From an uncultured Formosa sp. (lineage in GTDB: Bacteria; Bacteroidota; Bacteroidia; Flavobacteriales; Flavobacteriaceae): a stretch of 64,000 nucleotides of DNA. The position numbers and the translations under genes were made by a program. The DNA is taken from positions 248,001-312,000 of the forward strand of contig NZ_CANMTH010000004.1 in NCBI RefSeq assembly GCF_947500765.1, given 5' to 3'. The notes below the pieces were generated by a model, which was not told the DNA's origin, did not search any database, and saw only the letters and a program-made list of their open reading frames with translations. This document shows, piece by piece, positions 1-9,495 of this stretch (positions are counted from its first letter, which is position 1; every line of letters starts with the position of its first letter).

Positions 1-282
1 AGAAGACAATTGATAAACAGTCGTTTTATTTTTTGAAGGTATAATTAAAGCAGCATAAGAATAATATACTTCACCATGACCAGAAACTAAAAAGTAATAT
101 GATTCAGAATTAATTGTTGGGTTATACCCCTCCATGTCGACCATAAAGTTTAAATGATTGTATAAATCATTGATTTCAGTATTAAAATCTTCATTTTCTG
201 AGCATTTTAATCTTGTATTTTGTCCATAAGCAAAAGAGAAAACCAAGAATATACTAAATAATACTATCTTATTTATTTTCAT
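1..282 (-). CDS. Secreted hypothetical protein, N-terminal fragment (cut by window edge)
   Basis: An ATG at 282-280 on the minus strand opens 94 codons that run off the left edge of the window, so only the N-terminus is visible. Residues 1-20 form a typical signal peptide (basic start, hydrophobic core, cleavage near YGQ). The mature part is polar, with no motif I recognise; a GHGEVYYSYAA stretch resembles a beta-strand region. It reads away from the small gene at 333-608, which lies upstream in the same direction. Function unknown; secretion to the periplasm or beyond is the only supported inference. Confidence 0.6.
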   Translation of the reverse strand, partial: MKINKIVLFSIFLVFSFAYGQNTRLKCSENEDFNTEINDLYNHLNFMVDMEGYNPTINSESYYFLVSGHGEVYYSYAALIIPSKNKTTVYQLSS

Positions 283-332
283 TATTCTAAAATTATTAAT
301 AAAGACGGCCTATATATAAGAAGTAATCACAC

Positions 333-608
333 TTAATATTTTTTTAAACCATTATTAATTCTGCCTAAATAAAGAAGTAAATCTTTATCTATTACTTTAG
401 AATTATCTAATAAAGATTCTATAATTTTTTCAGAAATTTCAAGAAATTCCTTATCTGCATCTTCTAAATTTTTACCACATTTTATAATCTCGATAAAAAA
501 TAATTCTGCTGATCCTTTTTTATCTTCGTTATTAGCAATTGCCATAATTTCTGAAAAACTCTTGTCTTTATATTGCTTTCCAAATTCTTCAATATCGATT
601 TCAGTCAT
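333..608 (-). CDS. Small hypothetical cytoplasmic protein (91 aa)
   Basis: A complete 91-codon frame with no signal peptide or membrane segment. The composition is charged and mostly helical (many E, K, D, I, L), resembling small immunity-like or structural hypothetical proteins of flavobacteria, but no family is recognised. It lies 50 bp upstream of the secreted fragment at the left edge and on the same strand, so the two could be cotranscribed. The ATG at 608 is followed by a well-formed acidic N-terminus, which supports the start. No function is proposed. Confidence 0.5.
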   Translation of the reverse strand: MTEIDIEEFGKQYKDKSFSEIMAIANNEDKKGSAELFFIEIIKCGKNLEDADKEFLEISEKIIESLLDNSKVIDKDLLLYLGRINNGLKKY

Positions 609-780
609 TATTTTTTATTTTAAATTATCCTTATTTAGTGGTTCTAATTATTTATTCAATACAATAAACTAATAAAAAAAGCTCCGTATCAATTAAATTT
701 GTAATCTTAATTTGATTGATGCATATATGTTTTGAAGAATAAATTTCTTTTTTATCTCTATTCTTTATTAACTCATATAA

Positions 781-1296
781 TTAGTATTTAAGAAACATGA
801 TGTGATTTGGATTTGATCGTGTTTCGGATATTTTGAAATTATATTTTCCTACAATTTTAAATCCCATTTTAGTATAAAAATTTATAGCTTTTTGATTTTC
901 TATCCAAGCAGCCAGCCAAATACCGTTCTGATCTTCATTTTTTGACAATTGAATATTAAAATCGAATAATTTTGAACCTAATTTTTGTCCATGAAATGCT
1001 TCTAAAAGATATAGTCTATCAAGCTTTGTTATGTTTAAATCATTTATGTCTTTATTAGGTGTATTTAATTCAATCTTTGAAAACCCAACAACTTTATCAT
1101 TGAAATAGATAATATGATATTGTATTTTAGTGTTTTCAAACTCTTTAGAGATACTCTTCTGAGTTTACGTTTTTGATATAAAACTATTAAGATCTTTTGT
1201 TGATGCGTTATGTCCGTGAGATTCTAGAAATGCTTTTTTTCCAATTTTAGAAATTAGTTCAGAATGTTCAATACTTGCTTTTACTATTTTAATCAT
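781..1296 (-). pseudogene. GNAT-family N-acetyltransferase broken by one in-frame stop
   Basis: From an ATG at 1296 the frame reads 171 codons to a stop at 781-783, but codon 44 is TAA (1165-1167). Both sides read as one protein in one frame: the N-part has IKIVKASIEHSELISKIG, and the C-part has the acetyl-CoA loop GQKLGSKLF followed by a beta-strand WLAAWIENQKAINFY and KMGFKIVG, the classic GNAT motif A and B pattern. Length matches a GNAT enzyme of about 170 residues. Homologues usually have a tyrosine near this point (KTY-T), so a single TAC or TAT to TAA change explains the break. It could be recent inactivation or a base error; no frameshift is needed. Confidence 0.75.
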
Positions 1297-1389
1297 TAGT
1301 TTAATTTATAATATTTTTTACTCTCATTCTTTAAAATTAGTAAGGGTTTGTGTTTAAATTATTCATGAATTCTAGGCATATATTTTTAA

Positions 1390-2982
1390 CTAAATGCTAT
1401 TAATTAATTTCACAATAAGTACATTGTCAATGCCTTCAAATTCAGGATTCAGCACTAGCCAGCCTTTATAGTTTACTTTATAAGGTTCTGTATATACTCC
1501 TGTAAGAGGATTAAACCATTGTATTTGCAATTTTTCAGATTTAGGCAAACCTTTTACAGCTAACGCACTATTATCTTTAGGCACGTAATATACATATTCT
1601 CCGTCTTTATTATTCGCTAGACAATAGCCGCTTGAACTATATCGATCACTCGGTTTAAGCTTCTCGAAGTTAATTTTATCTAGAAACTCATGTAAATATT
1701 TATAGTATTCAAATTTTGGCTGAATCTTGACATCCTCTGAAAAAGGGTCATATATTACTATATTCCATGCCGTTCCTTGCCAATAATAACTAGTATAAGT
1801 TCCGGCAAAAGCACATTTATAATTTCTTTCTATACCCGACCTTGGGTTATTGTAATTACTATCGAGAAAAATATCATATTCACACTCTTCATAAGCACCA
1901 TTTTCTAAATTAATAATTGGTTTATTAGGATATCGTTCTTTCAGCTCAAGCATTTTATTATAGATATTTGAATGCCAAAATTGTGCTGAAATAATATCAA
2001 CTTTATCAGGATTAGCCTCACAGTAATCAAAATCATGTACTGTTACCAATCGGTTATACGCATCTTGTTTTTTTAACCTATCTATCCGCTCTGTGATATA
2101 ATTAGGATCATCGTATCCATAGCGCAATGCTTCCTTAGAAATATCCCAAATAACGTTGTTTTTAGCTTGGTATCTTTTTACTACATAATCAAAATACATA
2201 TTATCTGCCTCCGAATTCGCTTTTGGCCAGTTTACCATTTTGTTCCAAACATAAATCATAATATGCGCAACGATTCCATGCTCCTCAAGTAAGTTAATTA
2301 CGCGATCGTAATGCTTAAAGAATTCTATATTTAGTGCTGAATAATCTGGATTATCATTATCTCCTAAAAAGGGAAATATTTCTTTTTTTGATCCAAAATC
2401 CCACTTAGGGTCGATGTTTTTACTTTGTTTCCAATCCAAATCATAAGCGTATACATTCATTATAATTTGGTTAAAACCATTAGCTGAAATGGCTTCTACT
2501 AAGGTTTTTGTTTTTGTTAAATCTGGGTTACCATAGTCTAAGGCAAACAACCAGTCCACCTCATTTGCGACTAGATTATACGGTGTACCATCCTCATATA
2601 CAAGTTTCTGAGCATCTGTATCACTAACCGTAACACCTCCATGAACCCCTTCTTTTGCAGGTTGCACTTCAATAACATGCTTAATACCATTAATTTTTTT
2701 AAGCGAAGAGCTGCTAATCGAAGTCCAAAGTCCTTCTTTGTTTGGATTAAAACGTACAAGCCATTCATTATTTCCATTATAAAAGCCTGGTACGGTTATT
2801 TGAGAACCGTCAGGCCCTTTAAAACTACAAGATATTTCCACCTGAAAAGGGGTATCAATGTTTCCTTTTGCTGTAAACGATAAATCAACTGTTTCCCACT
2901 TATGTACTTGAATACCATTTTTAGCAAATGAATTACCTAGTATAAATAAAAATAAGAGCGCACATACTATTACCTTTTTCAT
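1390..2982 (-). CDS. Secreted glycoside hydrolase with N-terminal DUF5060 domain
   Basis: 530 residues with a signal peptide (1-20, cleavage after SFA). Residues about 22-110 form a DUF5060 beta-sandwich, a domain that precedes TIM-barrel glycosidases in Bacteroidota. The barrel spans about 130-440 and carries two likely catalytic acids: E284 in WDISKEAL (acid/base position) and E360 in PIINLENGAYE (nucleophile position). A short C-terminal beta domain follows. The family is close to the DUF4038/apiosidase-like group, so the exact glycosidic bond is not known. It is the most distal member of PUL 1, separated by a terminator-containing 504-bp gap from the MFS porter, so it may have its own promoter. 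Confidence 0.75.
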   Translation of the reverse strand: MKKVIVCALLFLFILGNSFAKNGIQVHKWETVDLSFTAKGNIDTPFQVEISCSFKGPDGSQITVPGFYNGNNEWLVRFNPNKEGLWTSISSSSLKKINGIKHVIEVQPAKEGVHGGVTVSDTDAQKLVYEDGTPYNLVANEVDWLFALDYGNPDLTKTKTLVEAISANGFNQIIMNVYAYDLDWKQSKNIDPKWDFGSKKEIFPFLGDNDNPDYSALNIEFFKHYDRVINLLEEHGIVAHIMIYVWNKMVNWPKANSEADNMYFDYVVKRYQAKNNVIWDISKEALRYGYDDPNYITERIDRLKKQDAYNRLVTVHDFDYCEANPDKVDIISAQFWHSNIYNKMLELKERYPNKPIINLENGAYEECEYDIFLDSNYNNPRSGIERNYKCAFAGTYTSYYWQGTAWNIVIYDPFSEDVKIQPKFEYYKYLHEFLDKINFEKLKPSDRYSSSGYCLANNKDGEYVYYVPKDNSALAVKGLPKSEKLQIQWFNPLTGVYTEPYKVNYKGWLVLNPEFEGIDNVLIVKLINSI

Positions 2983-3486
2983 GTTTTGTTTAATTTATTT
3001 AAAACTAATCTACCGTATTACTTTTAAATAAGAAAGTGTTTTTTAAAATATTGAGTGTAAAAGTATTAATGTGTAGTATCTTTTTCTAGTAGGTATGGAT
3101 CAATTATCGAGAATATTTCTATTGAGAAACCTAATCAGTCAAATTCGTCATTTAATATGCAATATTCTGAATGAAATGACTATGCCAAACGAGTATGTTT
3201 TTTATGTCCTTTTAAAATAGAATCTACTTGGTGTAACTTCAAAACATATAGAAAGGAATAAGGATTCAATAAATCTTCTGAAGTTAAAGTTCTTTTTTAC
3301 TTTGAAAAATAAATTATTATCAATTGATTACAAACAGACACCTATTAAACTACTATTATAAAACATTATAGCTTAATTAATTTCAAAAAACATCTACTAA
3401 AAAAAGCTCTAAAAACTAGTGATTAGTTTTCAGAGCTTTTTGTTTTAATCCTTTAAAAGGAAAAGTGAATTTTAAGATCTTATCAA
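2983..3486. other. 504-bp intergenic region between DUF5060 hydrolase and MFS porter
   Basis: No open frame with coding character was seen here. The region contains one strong intrinsic terminator at 3401-3442 that ends the MFS-side transcript. The remaining 400 bp upstream of the DUF5060 gene (minus strand) must hold that gene's promoter, but I could not pick a convincing TAnnTTTG element with certainty. Confidence 0.5.
3401..3442 (-). terminator. Intrinsic terminator after the MFS sugar porter
   Basis: An inverted repeat with arms AAAAAGCTCT and AGAGCTTTTT, extended by a second pairing AAAACTA/TAGTTTT, ends in a T-run on the minus strand. It begins 45 bp after the stop of the porter gene. 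Confidence 0.8.
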
Positions 3487-4866
3487 TTATTTCTTCCAGA
3501 ACCCTTCAATTTCTTCAAGAGATTTTCCTTTTGTCTCAGGTAAAAATTTATAGGTAACAAATACTATTATTAAAATAAACGCTATAAATATATAATAGGG
3601 TAAAGAACCATTCCAGGGTGCGCTATTGTTTGTTTCACTTCCCATAACAATTGGAAAAGACTGCGATACAACATAATTTGCGGCCCATTGTGCTGCAACA
3701 GCCACAGACATAGCAACACTTCTTATTTTATTTGGAAACATTTCTGATAATAAAACCCAGACAACTGGTCCCATAGACAATGCGAAAGACGCAATAAAAA
3801 CCAATACACCTATTAATGATAGCATACCCACATTTTGCTGTTGTAGTGTAATTCCTAATAATAAAAAACCAATTACCATCCCAACAGAACCAATGTAAAG
3901 TAATGGTTTTCTTCCAAATTTATCTACAGTAAACATGGCTACAAAAGTGAATACTAAATTCACAAAAGCTAGTAATATTTGTTGCAAAAGCACATCTTCT
4001 TTCCCAAAGCCTAGTGCTTTTTCAAAAATATCTGCACCGTAATACAATACTGCATTAATTCCTGTGAATTGTTGCAATATAGAAAGCGCAGTACCGATAG
4101 CAATAATTCCTAGGATTGCTTTAGAGAAATAACTCACCTCAACACCATCGTTAGCTTCATTTAAAGAGGCTTTAATATTAGCCATTTCTTTTGTAGCGAT
4201 ATCGCCTCCATTAATTTTCTGTAAAACTTCTAAAGCGTCTTTATCTCTTCCTTTTAAAGCCAACCATCTTGGACTTTTTGGCACAATAAATAAGAGTACT
4301 AAAAATAAAATACTAGGGATTAACTCCGACCAAAACATACGACGCCACCCGAATTCTATATTCTCGGCTACGCTTAAATCACTACCAATAAAATAAGTTG
4401 CTAAAAAGACCACAAAAAAGCCAATAACAATAGCTAATTGATAATACGTAACCATACGGCCACGAATATTTGAAGGGGCTATTTCTGCGATATACATAGG
4501 TGCATTCATTGATGCTACACCAATACCTAATCCTCCAATAATTCTAAAAACAACCAACATACTCACCGTTTGCGGCAATAGTTCTGGCAAACCAGACCCA
4601 TAAGCTGAAAGCGTAAAAAACACAGCCGATATGATTAAAGATTTTTTTCTACCAATCTTAATACTTAAAGGTCCAGCAATAATTGCCCCTACAAAACATC
4701 CTAAAAGAGCACTTCCTACAACCCATCCTTTTAAAGCATCGCTTAAATGAAAGTATTCTGTAAGATAAAATTGTGCTCCGTTAATAACTCCAGTATCATA
4801 ACCAAAGAGTAAGCCTCCTAAAGCGGAAACTGCAGCGATTAATAATAAGAAAAGACTTTTTTTCAT
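3487..4866 (-). CDS. MFS sugar porter (sugar:proton symporter family, XylE-like)
   Basis: 459 residues with twelve predicted membrane helices. Signature motifs of the sugar porter family are present: GYDTGVINGA in helix 1, IGRKKS after helix 2, PKSPRWLA before the central loop, DKFGRKPLL in the second half, and PETKGKSLEEIE at the C-terminus. It should import a mono- or disaccharide across the inner membrane together with protons. It lies 113 bp downstream of the GH43-like gene in PUL 1 and is followed by a strong terminator, so it most likely carries the final sugar product of this locus. The exact sugar is not visible; glucose or sophorose-like products would fit the neighbouring enzymes. 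Confidence 0.88.
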   Translation of the reverse strand: MKKSLFLLLIAAVSALGGLLFGYDTGVINGAQFYLTEYFHLSDALKGWVVGSALLGCFVGAIIAGPLSIKIGRKKSLIISAVFFTLSAYGSGLPELLPQTVSMLVVFRIIGGLGIGVASMNAPMYIAEIAPSNIRGRMVTYYQLAIVIGFFVVFLATYFIGSDLSVAENIEFGWRRMFWSELIPSILFLVLLFIVPKSPRWLALKGRDKDALEVLQKINGGDIATKEMANIKASLNEANDGVEVSYFSKAILGIIAIGTALSILQQFTGINAVLYYGADIFEKALGFGKEDVLLQQILLAFVNLVFTFVAMFTVDKFGRKPLLYIGSVGMVIGFLLLGITLQQQNVGMLSLIGVLVFIASFALSMGPVVWVLLSEMFPNKIRSVAMSVAVAAQWAANYVVSQSFPIVMGSETNNSAPWNGSLPYYIFIAFILIIVFVTYKFLPETKGKSLEEIEGFWKK

Positions 4867-4979
4867 TTTTTTTAGTTTTAGTGTATTTGTCTGTATAGAT
4901 AATTATTAAAAAGTGATCTAACCTTATCATAGTTCTTATGATGTTTTAGAGCACCTAAAATTATTAGGTTTGTTACTAT

Positions 4980-6827
4980 TTACTTTGTAAAAAGAATATC
5001 ACTTTTTACTGAAATTCCATTTTCATTAAATGCTTCAATCGTAAAATAATACGGCGTATCACGATCTAAACAACGCATAAAGTGTTCATTTGTATCGTAA
5101 ACTTGCCATGACTGGTATAATTTGTCTTTAGCAATTCCCCAACGGATATTATACCCTTGAGCACCTTTAACAGGATTCCACGAAAAGAATACATCTCTGC
5201 GATCTTCTTCTCTTTTCACTGTAAATCCTGTAACATTTTCAGGTTTGTCTTCTAGTCCTAATCCAAAGACTCTAAATTCTGACATGGCAAAATTTGTCCC
5301 TGGCACTTTTATATTGTTATAACGTACATACTTTGCTTTTACAGGGTCATTTAATACAATGTAGGCATTGGGTGTATCTTTTTTGCTCGTACTTCTATCT
5401 ACAACGGTTTGCCAATTAACGCCATCTTCAGAAGTTTCAATAGTAAATTGATGTTTTAATCCTTCGGTACGCGTATAAATCCCTGATTCATAATCATGAA
5501 AATTTAATTGAAAAGCATTAATATTTCCAGGTTTTAGCATTTCAATTGTTATCCATTGGGTATCATCATTTGCATCAGCAACCCAAAATGTTTTAGGATT
5601 TTCATCTGTTAATACTTTAGAGATTATTTGACCATCATTATTTTTTTCTAACGGCAATTCTGTAACTTCTACATCATCATCATCAGAGGTAAATTTCTTA
5701 ATCTGCATCAATGAAGAAGAGACTGTAACACCTCCTTTATACGACAATAACATCCAACCATTATGTTGTCCTGCTTTGGTTGGGTGATTGGCCCCAAAAC
5801 GCGGATAATCTCCATAAGCTGTGTTGCTATACATCAAGCCATCGGCATCAAAATAGGTAGGAAACATACATAAGCGGCGTTCCCATTGCGAATTAGAAGC
5901 AAGTGCCATCGTTGCAAAGTGCCAATATTGTCCGTTGGTTTGCTTCACCGTTATTCCGTGTCCTGCACCATTAGTAAATCCGCCTGGTTTAAAACTCATC
6001 GGATTATTTTTCATATATGTAAAAGGCCCTAATGGTGTATCTCCAATATAAACCCCATCAGCATATACATTAAATTGTGTTCCTGGTGCGGCATATTGCA
6101 AATAATATTTTCCGTTGTGTTTGGTCATAGAGGCACCTTCCATATACCCTTCCTTTAAAGTTGGATGAAAGTTATTTTCACCAAAACGCTCCCAACCATG
6201 TACTTCTTCGTCGAGATTAAACAATGTTTTACGCACTCCTGTTTCTAAAAAACGATCGTCCTTGTTCAACATTTTTACATGTAGCGGATTCACATTAGAA
6301 GACCCCCAATACAAATAGGTTTCTCCATCGTCATCTATAAATAATTCTGAATCTTGAATGTCGGTAGATATAGATGCGGTTGGTGTCCATTTCCCTTCTT
6401 TTGGATTATCTGTGTAAAGAATACTTCCGTAACCTGCAGGATTACCAGCGAAGTACACTAACGAATCTTTATAGTTAAAAGCTGTAGGTGCATTACTTCC
6501 TTCAAAAAACCATTGTTCTGGTTTAATAAAATTCCAGTTTACCAAGTCGGTAGAATGCCAATAGCCAAAAGAACGTGTTACAAACATATAATACTCACCT
6601 TTAAATTCTATAACCGCAGGATCTGCTCCTGAGCGATATGATTTATTTTGACTTGAATTATAAACCATATAGGTATAATCAATATCTAATGGATTAATAT
6701 ACGTTTCAGACTCTTTATTTATCTCTGTCTTTAGCGTTGTATTAGAAAGGCGTTCTACATTCTGATTCTTTTCATTATTACAAGAAAAAAATAATACTAT
6801 AGTGAATAAAAAAAGTAAATTTTTCAT
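4980..6827 (-). CDS. GH43-like surface lipoprotein with discoidin-type and Fn3-type domains
   Basis: 615 residues. A lipobox-like stretch ends at C16. Residues about 45-360 form a five-bladed propeller of the GH43 type: ADP with D69 as probable base, QDSELF with D159 as pKa modulator, and YMEGASM with E230 as probable acid. Residues about 390-525 look like an F5/8 (discoidin) carbohydrate-binding domain, and 530-615 like a fibronectin type III domain (DRDTPYYFTIEAFNENG). It should be anchored in the outer membrane and cleave an exo-linked sugar. The substrate is open because GH43 covers arabinose, xylose, galactose and other bonds. It belongs to PUL 1, separated from GH3 by a 313-bp gap that holds gene debris. 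Confidence 0.78.
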   Translation of the reverse strand: MKNLLFLFTIVLFFSCNNEKNQNVERLSNTTLKTEINKESETYINPLDIDYTYMVYNSSQNKSYRSGADPAVIEFKGEYYMFVTRSFGYWHSTDLVNWNFIKPEQWFFEGSNAPTAFNYKDSLVYFAGNPAGYGSILYTDNPKEGKWTPTASISTDIQDSELFIDDDGETYLYWGSSNVNPLHVKMLNKDDRFLETGVRKTLFNLDEEVHGWERFGENNFHPTLKEGYMEGASMTKHNGKYYLQYAAPGTQFNVYADGVYIGDTPLGPFTYMKNNPMSFKPGGFTNGAGHGITVKQTNGQYWHFATMALASNSQWERRLCMFPTYFDADGLMYSNTAYGDYPRFGANHPTKAGQHNGWMLLSYKGGVTVSSSLMQIKKFTSDDDDVEVTELPLEKNNDGQIISKVLTDENPKTFWVADANDDTQWITIEMLKPGNINAFQLNFHDYESGIYTRTEGLKHQFTIETSEDGVNWQTVVDRSTSKKDTPNAYIVLNDPVKAKYVRYNNIKVPGTNFAMSEFRVFGLGLEDKPENVTGFTVKREEDRRDVFFSWNPVKGAQGYNIRWGIAKDKLYQSWQVYDTNEHFMRCLDRDTPYYFTIEAFNENGISVKSDILFTK

Positions 6828-7140
6828 GATATATAATTTAGTATCTTTTTAAGTTAATTGATTAAGAGACGTACTACCCTCTTAATCTTTCAAACTGTTT
6901 ATACGCACGATCTACTTTATCTTTTGGTGCGTGTTGTCATTCTTTTTCTATAACGTGATAGACTGCTTAAAGGTCTTATTCTTGTTAGGAAATCAATTTT
7001 CTCTTCTGAAAGCTTCACTTCCAAATTGCTAAATAGTGTCGTAATCTGACACGTAAAAGCCACACAAAATATTAAGAATAGGGGGTAAAACTTAAAATAT
7101 ATGTGTGGCATAAGATTGCAATTAGTTAATTACTGTGTTT
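6828..7140 (-). pseudogene. Possible decayed coding remnant between GH43-like and GH3 genes
   Basis: The other gaps inside this part of PUL 1 are below 120 bp; this one is 313 bp. On the minus strand an ATG at 7111 opens 64 codons beginning with a hydrophobic, signal-like stretch and ending at 6917. In a different frame, 6874-6936 reads a natural-looking protein end, APKDKVDRAYKQFERLRG followed by a stop. The two frames overlap, as expected of a gene remnant with frameshifts. I do not recognise the family, and a real 64-residue gene cannot be excluded. Evidence is weak and rests on amino-acid texture only. Confidence 0.3.
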
Positions 7141-9489
7141 TTATTTAGTCAATTCAAATGCTTTCATCATTTTAGTATCTGAATTTGTTCCTACAAATAC
7201 TTGAAACTGTCCAGGTTCTGCTACAAAATCTAAATCTGAATTATAGAATTTTAAATCTTCAACAGATATTTTGAACGTTATGGTTTGAGTTTCTCCTTTT
7301 TTAATCAATACTTTTTGAAAGCCTTTTAATTCTTTTACTGGTCGTGTTATAGAACCTACAACATCCCTTATATATAACTGAACCACTTCTTTCCCGTCGT
7401 AATCTCCTGAATTAGTCACCTCTACAGATACATTAATTTCGCCATCCATATTTATGGTAGACTTATCTAATTTCAGGTTACTATAATCGAATGTGGTGTA
7501 ACTTAACCCATATCCAAAAGGATACAAAGGTTCATTACGAACATCGATATAATTACTTTTAAATTTTTCGAATTTCCCTTCAGAATTTCCAAGCGGTCTT
7601 CCTGTATTTTTATGATTGTAAAATAATGGCACCTGACCTACATTTCTAGGAAACGTAGCGGTTAATTTCCCTGAAGGGTTAACATCTCCGAACAATACAT
7701 CAGAAATTGCTAAACCAGCTTCACTTCCAGGAAACCATGCATTAAGTATGGCTGGTACATTTTCGTTTTCTTCAACCAAAACTAAAGGTCTTCCCGTAAA
7801 CAGTACTAAAACAACAGGCTTTCCTGTTTTTAGTAACGCATTCAGTAGATCTTTTTGAACTTGCGGAATACCAAGATCTGTTCTACTACTGCTTTCACCA
7901 CTTAATTCTGCAGACTCTCCAATAGTTGCCACAATAACATCAGACTTCGCTGCAATTTGAAGTGCCTCGTCTAGCAATTGTTTATCTGTACGTCCATCTC
8001 TTGGAATGTCTTTTCCAAACATTGTTCCACGTTCTTCTAGTCCTAAATCGTAAGAGATGTTACTTCCCTTAGCGTATAACATAGTTGCTTTATCGCCAAT
8101 AACTTCTTTTAAGCCATCGAACACAGAATTAGAATTTTCCTGATCTGTAGCCACACTCCAAGTTCCAGCCATATTATTCGTTGCTTTTGCTAGGGGTCCA
8201 ATTAAAGCAATTGTTCCAGATTTTTTAAGCGGAAGTAATTGATCTTCATTTTTAAGCAATACCATAGATTCTGCAGAAACTTTACGCGCAAAGGCTTTAT
8301 GTTCTGGAGTGAATATTTCAGTTTTAGCACGATTAGTATCACAATATTTATAAGGATCGTCAAACAATCCTAATTGATATTTTGCAGTTAATATACGTTT
8401 TACTGCCGTATCAATGTCATCCATAGATACCTTACCGTTTTCGTAAGATTCTTTTAATGTTTTTATAAATGCAGCAGGAATTGAAGGTGAATCGCCTGCC
8501 ATATCCATATCTACACCTGCTTTTAATGCTTGTTCTGAAACTGCATATTTATCGCCTACACCATGTGCTATCATTTCATAAATTCCAGTATAATCAGTTA
8601 CAACAAATCCATTAAACCCCCAATCGTCTCTTAATAAATCTGTAAGTAGCCACTTATTTCCTGTAGCAGGAATACCGTCTACCTCGTTAAATGAAGCCAT
8701 TACGGAACCTACTCCAGCACCTATAGCTGCTTTATAAGGCGCTAAGTATTCATTATACATTCTAACTCTACTCATATCTACCGTATTATAATCTCTACCA
8801 GCTTCTACAGCGCCATAAAGAGCAAAGTGTTTTACACAAGACATAAGCGTATTATTTGAAGACAAGTCGTCTGATTGATATCCGGTTACCATTGCTCTAG
8901 CAATAGCGCTCCCTAAATATGGATCTTCTCCATTACCTTCGGAAACGCGTCCCCAACGTGGGTCTCTAGAAATATCTACCATTGGAGAAAACGTCCAGTT
9001 AATGCCGTCTGCACTCGCTTCTATCGCTGCTACTCGAGCTGTTTTTTCAATCATTTTCATATCCCAAGAACTTGATAGTCCTAAAGGAATTGGAAAGGTT
9101 GTTTTATAGCCATGAATAACATCCATTCCAAAAATTAAAGGAATACCTAATCTGCTTTGTTCAACAGCAATTTTCTGAACTTCATAAATCTTTTCTGCCG
9201 TTTTAATATTGAATAAACCTCCAACTTTACCTTCTTTAATACGTTCTCCAACATCAGAACCTTTAGCAGCTCCAGTTGTAATATCTCCAGAAGTTGGTAA
9301 GTTAAGTTGTCCTAATTTCTCATCTATCGTCATCAATTTTAAAATTGAATCAACTTTTGACGCAAATGGATTTTCGGTAGCTGTAACTGTTTTAGAACTC
9401 GGATCTGTATTGCTTTTAGAGTTACAGCTCGAAACTAGTATTGCTATAATTAGAATACTTGTTATGTTTAAAATAAATTGTTTTGTCAT
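7141..9489 (-). CDS. Glycoside hydrolase family 3 lipoprotein (beta-glucosidase type, BglX-like)
   Basis: 782 residues, full length for a periplasmic GH3. The lipobox LVSSC puts the acylated cysteine at 22. The N-terminal TIM barrel contains KHFALYG, GRDYN and the nucleophile D299 in FVVTDY. The second alpha/beta domain has the acid/base candidate E532 in LSGESSS. A C-terminal Fn3-like domain covers about 690-770. These mark the BglX-like branch that removes glucose from the non-reducing ends of beta-glucosides. The gene lies 6 bp after the esterase gene and clearly belongs to the SusC-led operon. Together with the GH144-like enzyme it recalls the sophorose-degrading gene pair described in Bacteroides, which is the basis for suspecting a beta-1,2-glucan. 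Confidence 0.9.
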   Translation of the reverse strand: MTKQFILNITSILIIAILVSSCNSKSNTDPSSKTVTATENPFASKVDSILKLMTIDEKLGQLNLPTSGDITTGAAKGSDVGERIKEGKVGGLFNIKTAEKIYEVQKIAVEQSRLGIPLIFGMDVIHGYKTTFPIPLGLSSSWDMKMIEKTARVAAIEASADGINWTFSPMVDISRDPRWGRVSEGNGEDPYLGSAIARAMVTGYQSDDLSSNNTLMSCVKHFALYGAVEAGRDYNTVDMSRVRMYNEYLAPYKAAIGAGVGSVMASFNEVDGIPATGNKWLLTDLLRDDWGFNGFVVTDYTGIYEMIAHGVGDKYAVSEQALKAGVDMDMAGDSPSIPAAFIKTLKESYENGKVSMDDIDTAVKRILTAKYQLGLFDDPYKYCDTNRAKTEIFTPEHKAFARKVSAESMVLLKNEDQLLPLKKSGTIALIGPLAKATNNMAGTWSVATDQENSNSVFDGLKEVIGDKATMLYAKGSNISYDLGLEERGTMFGKDIPRDGRTDKQLLDEALQIAAKSDVIVATIGESAELSGESSSRTDLGIPQVQKDLLNALLKTGKPVVLVLFTGRPLVLVEENENVPAILNAWFPGSEAGLAISDVLFGDVNPSGKLTATFPRNVGQVPLFYNHKNTGRPLGNSEGKFEKFKSNYIDVRNEPLYPFGYGLSYTTFDYSNLKLDKSTINMDGEINVSVEVTNSGDYDGKEVVQLYIRDVVGSITRPVKELKGFQKVLIKKGETQTITFKISVEDLKFYNSDLDFVAEPGQFQVFVGTNSDTKMMKAFELTK

Positions 9490-9495
9490 TATATT

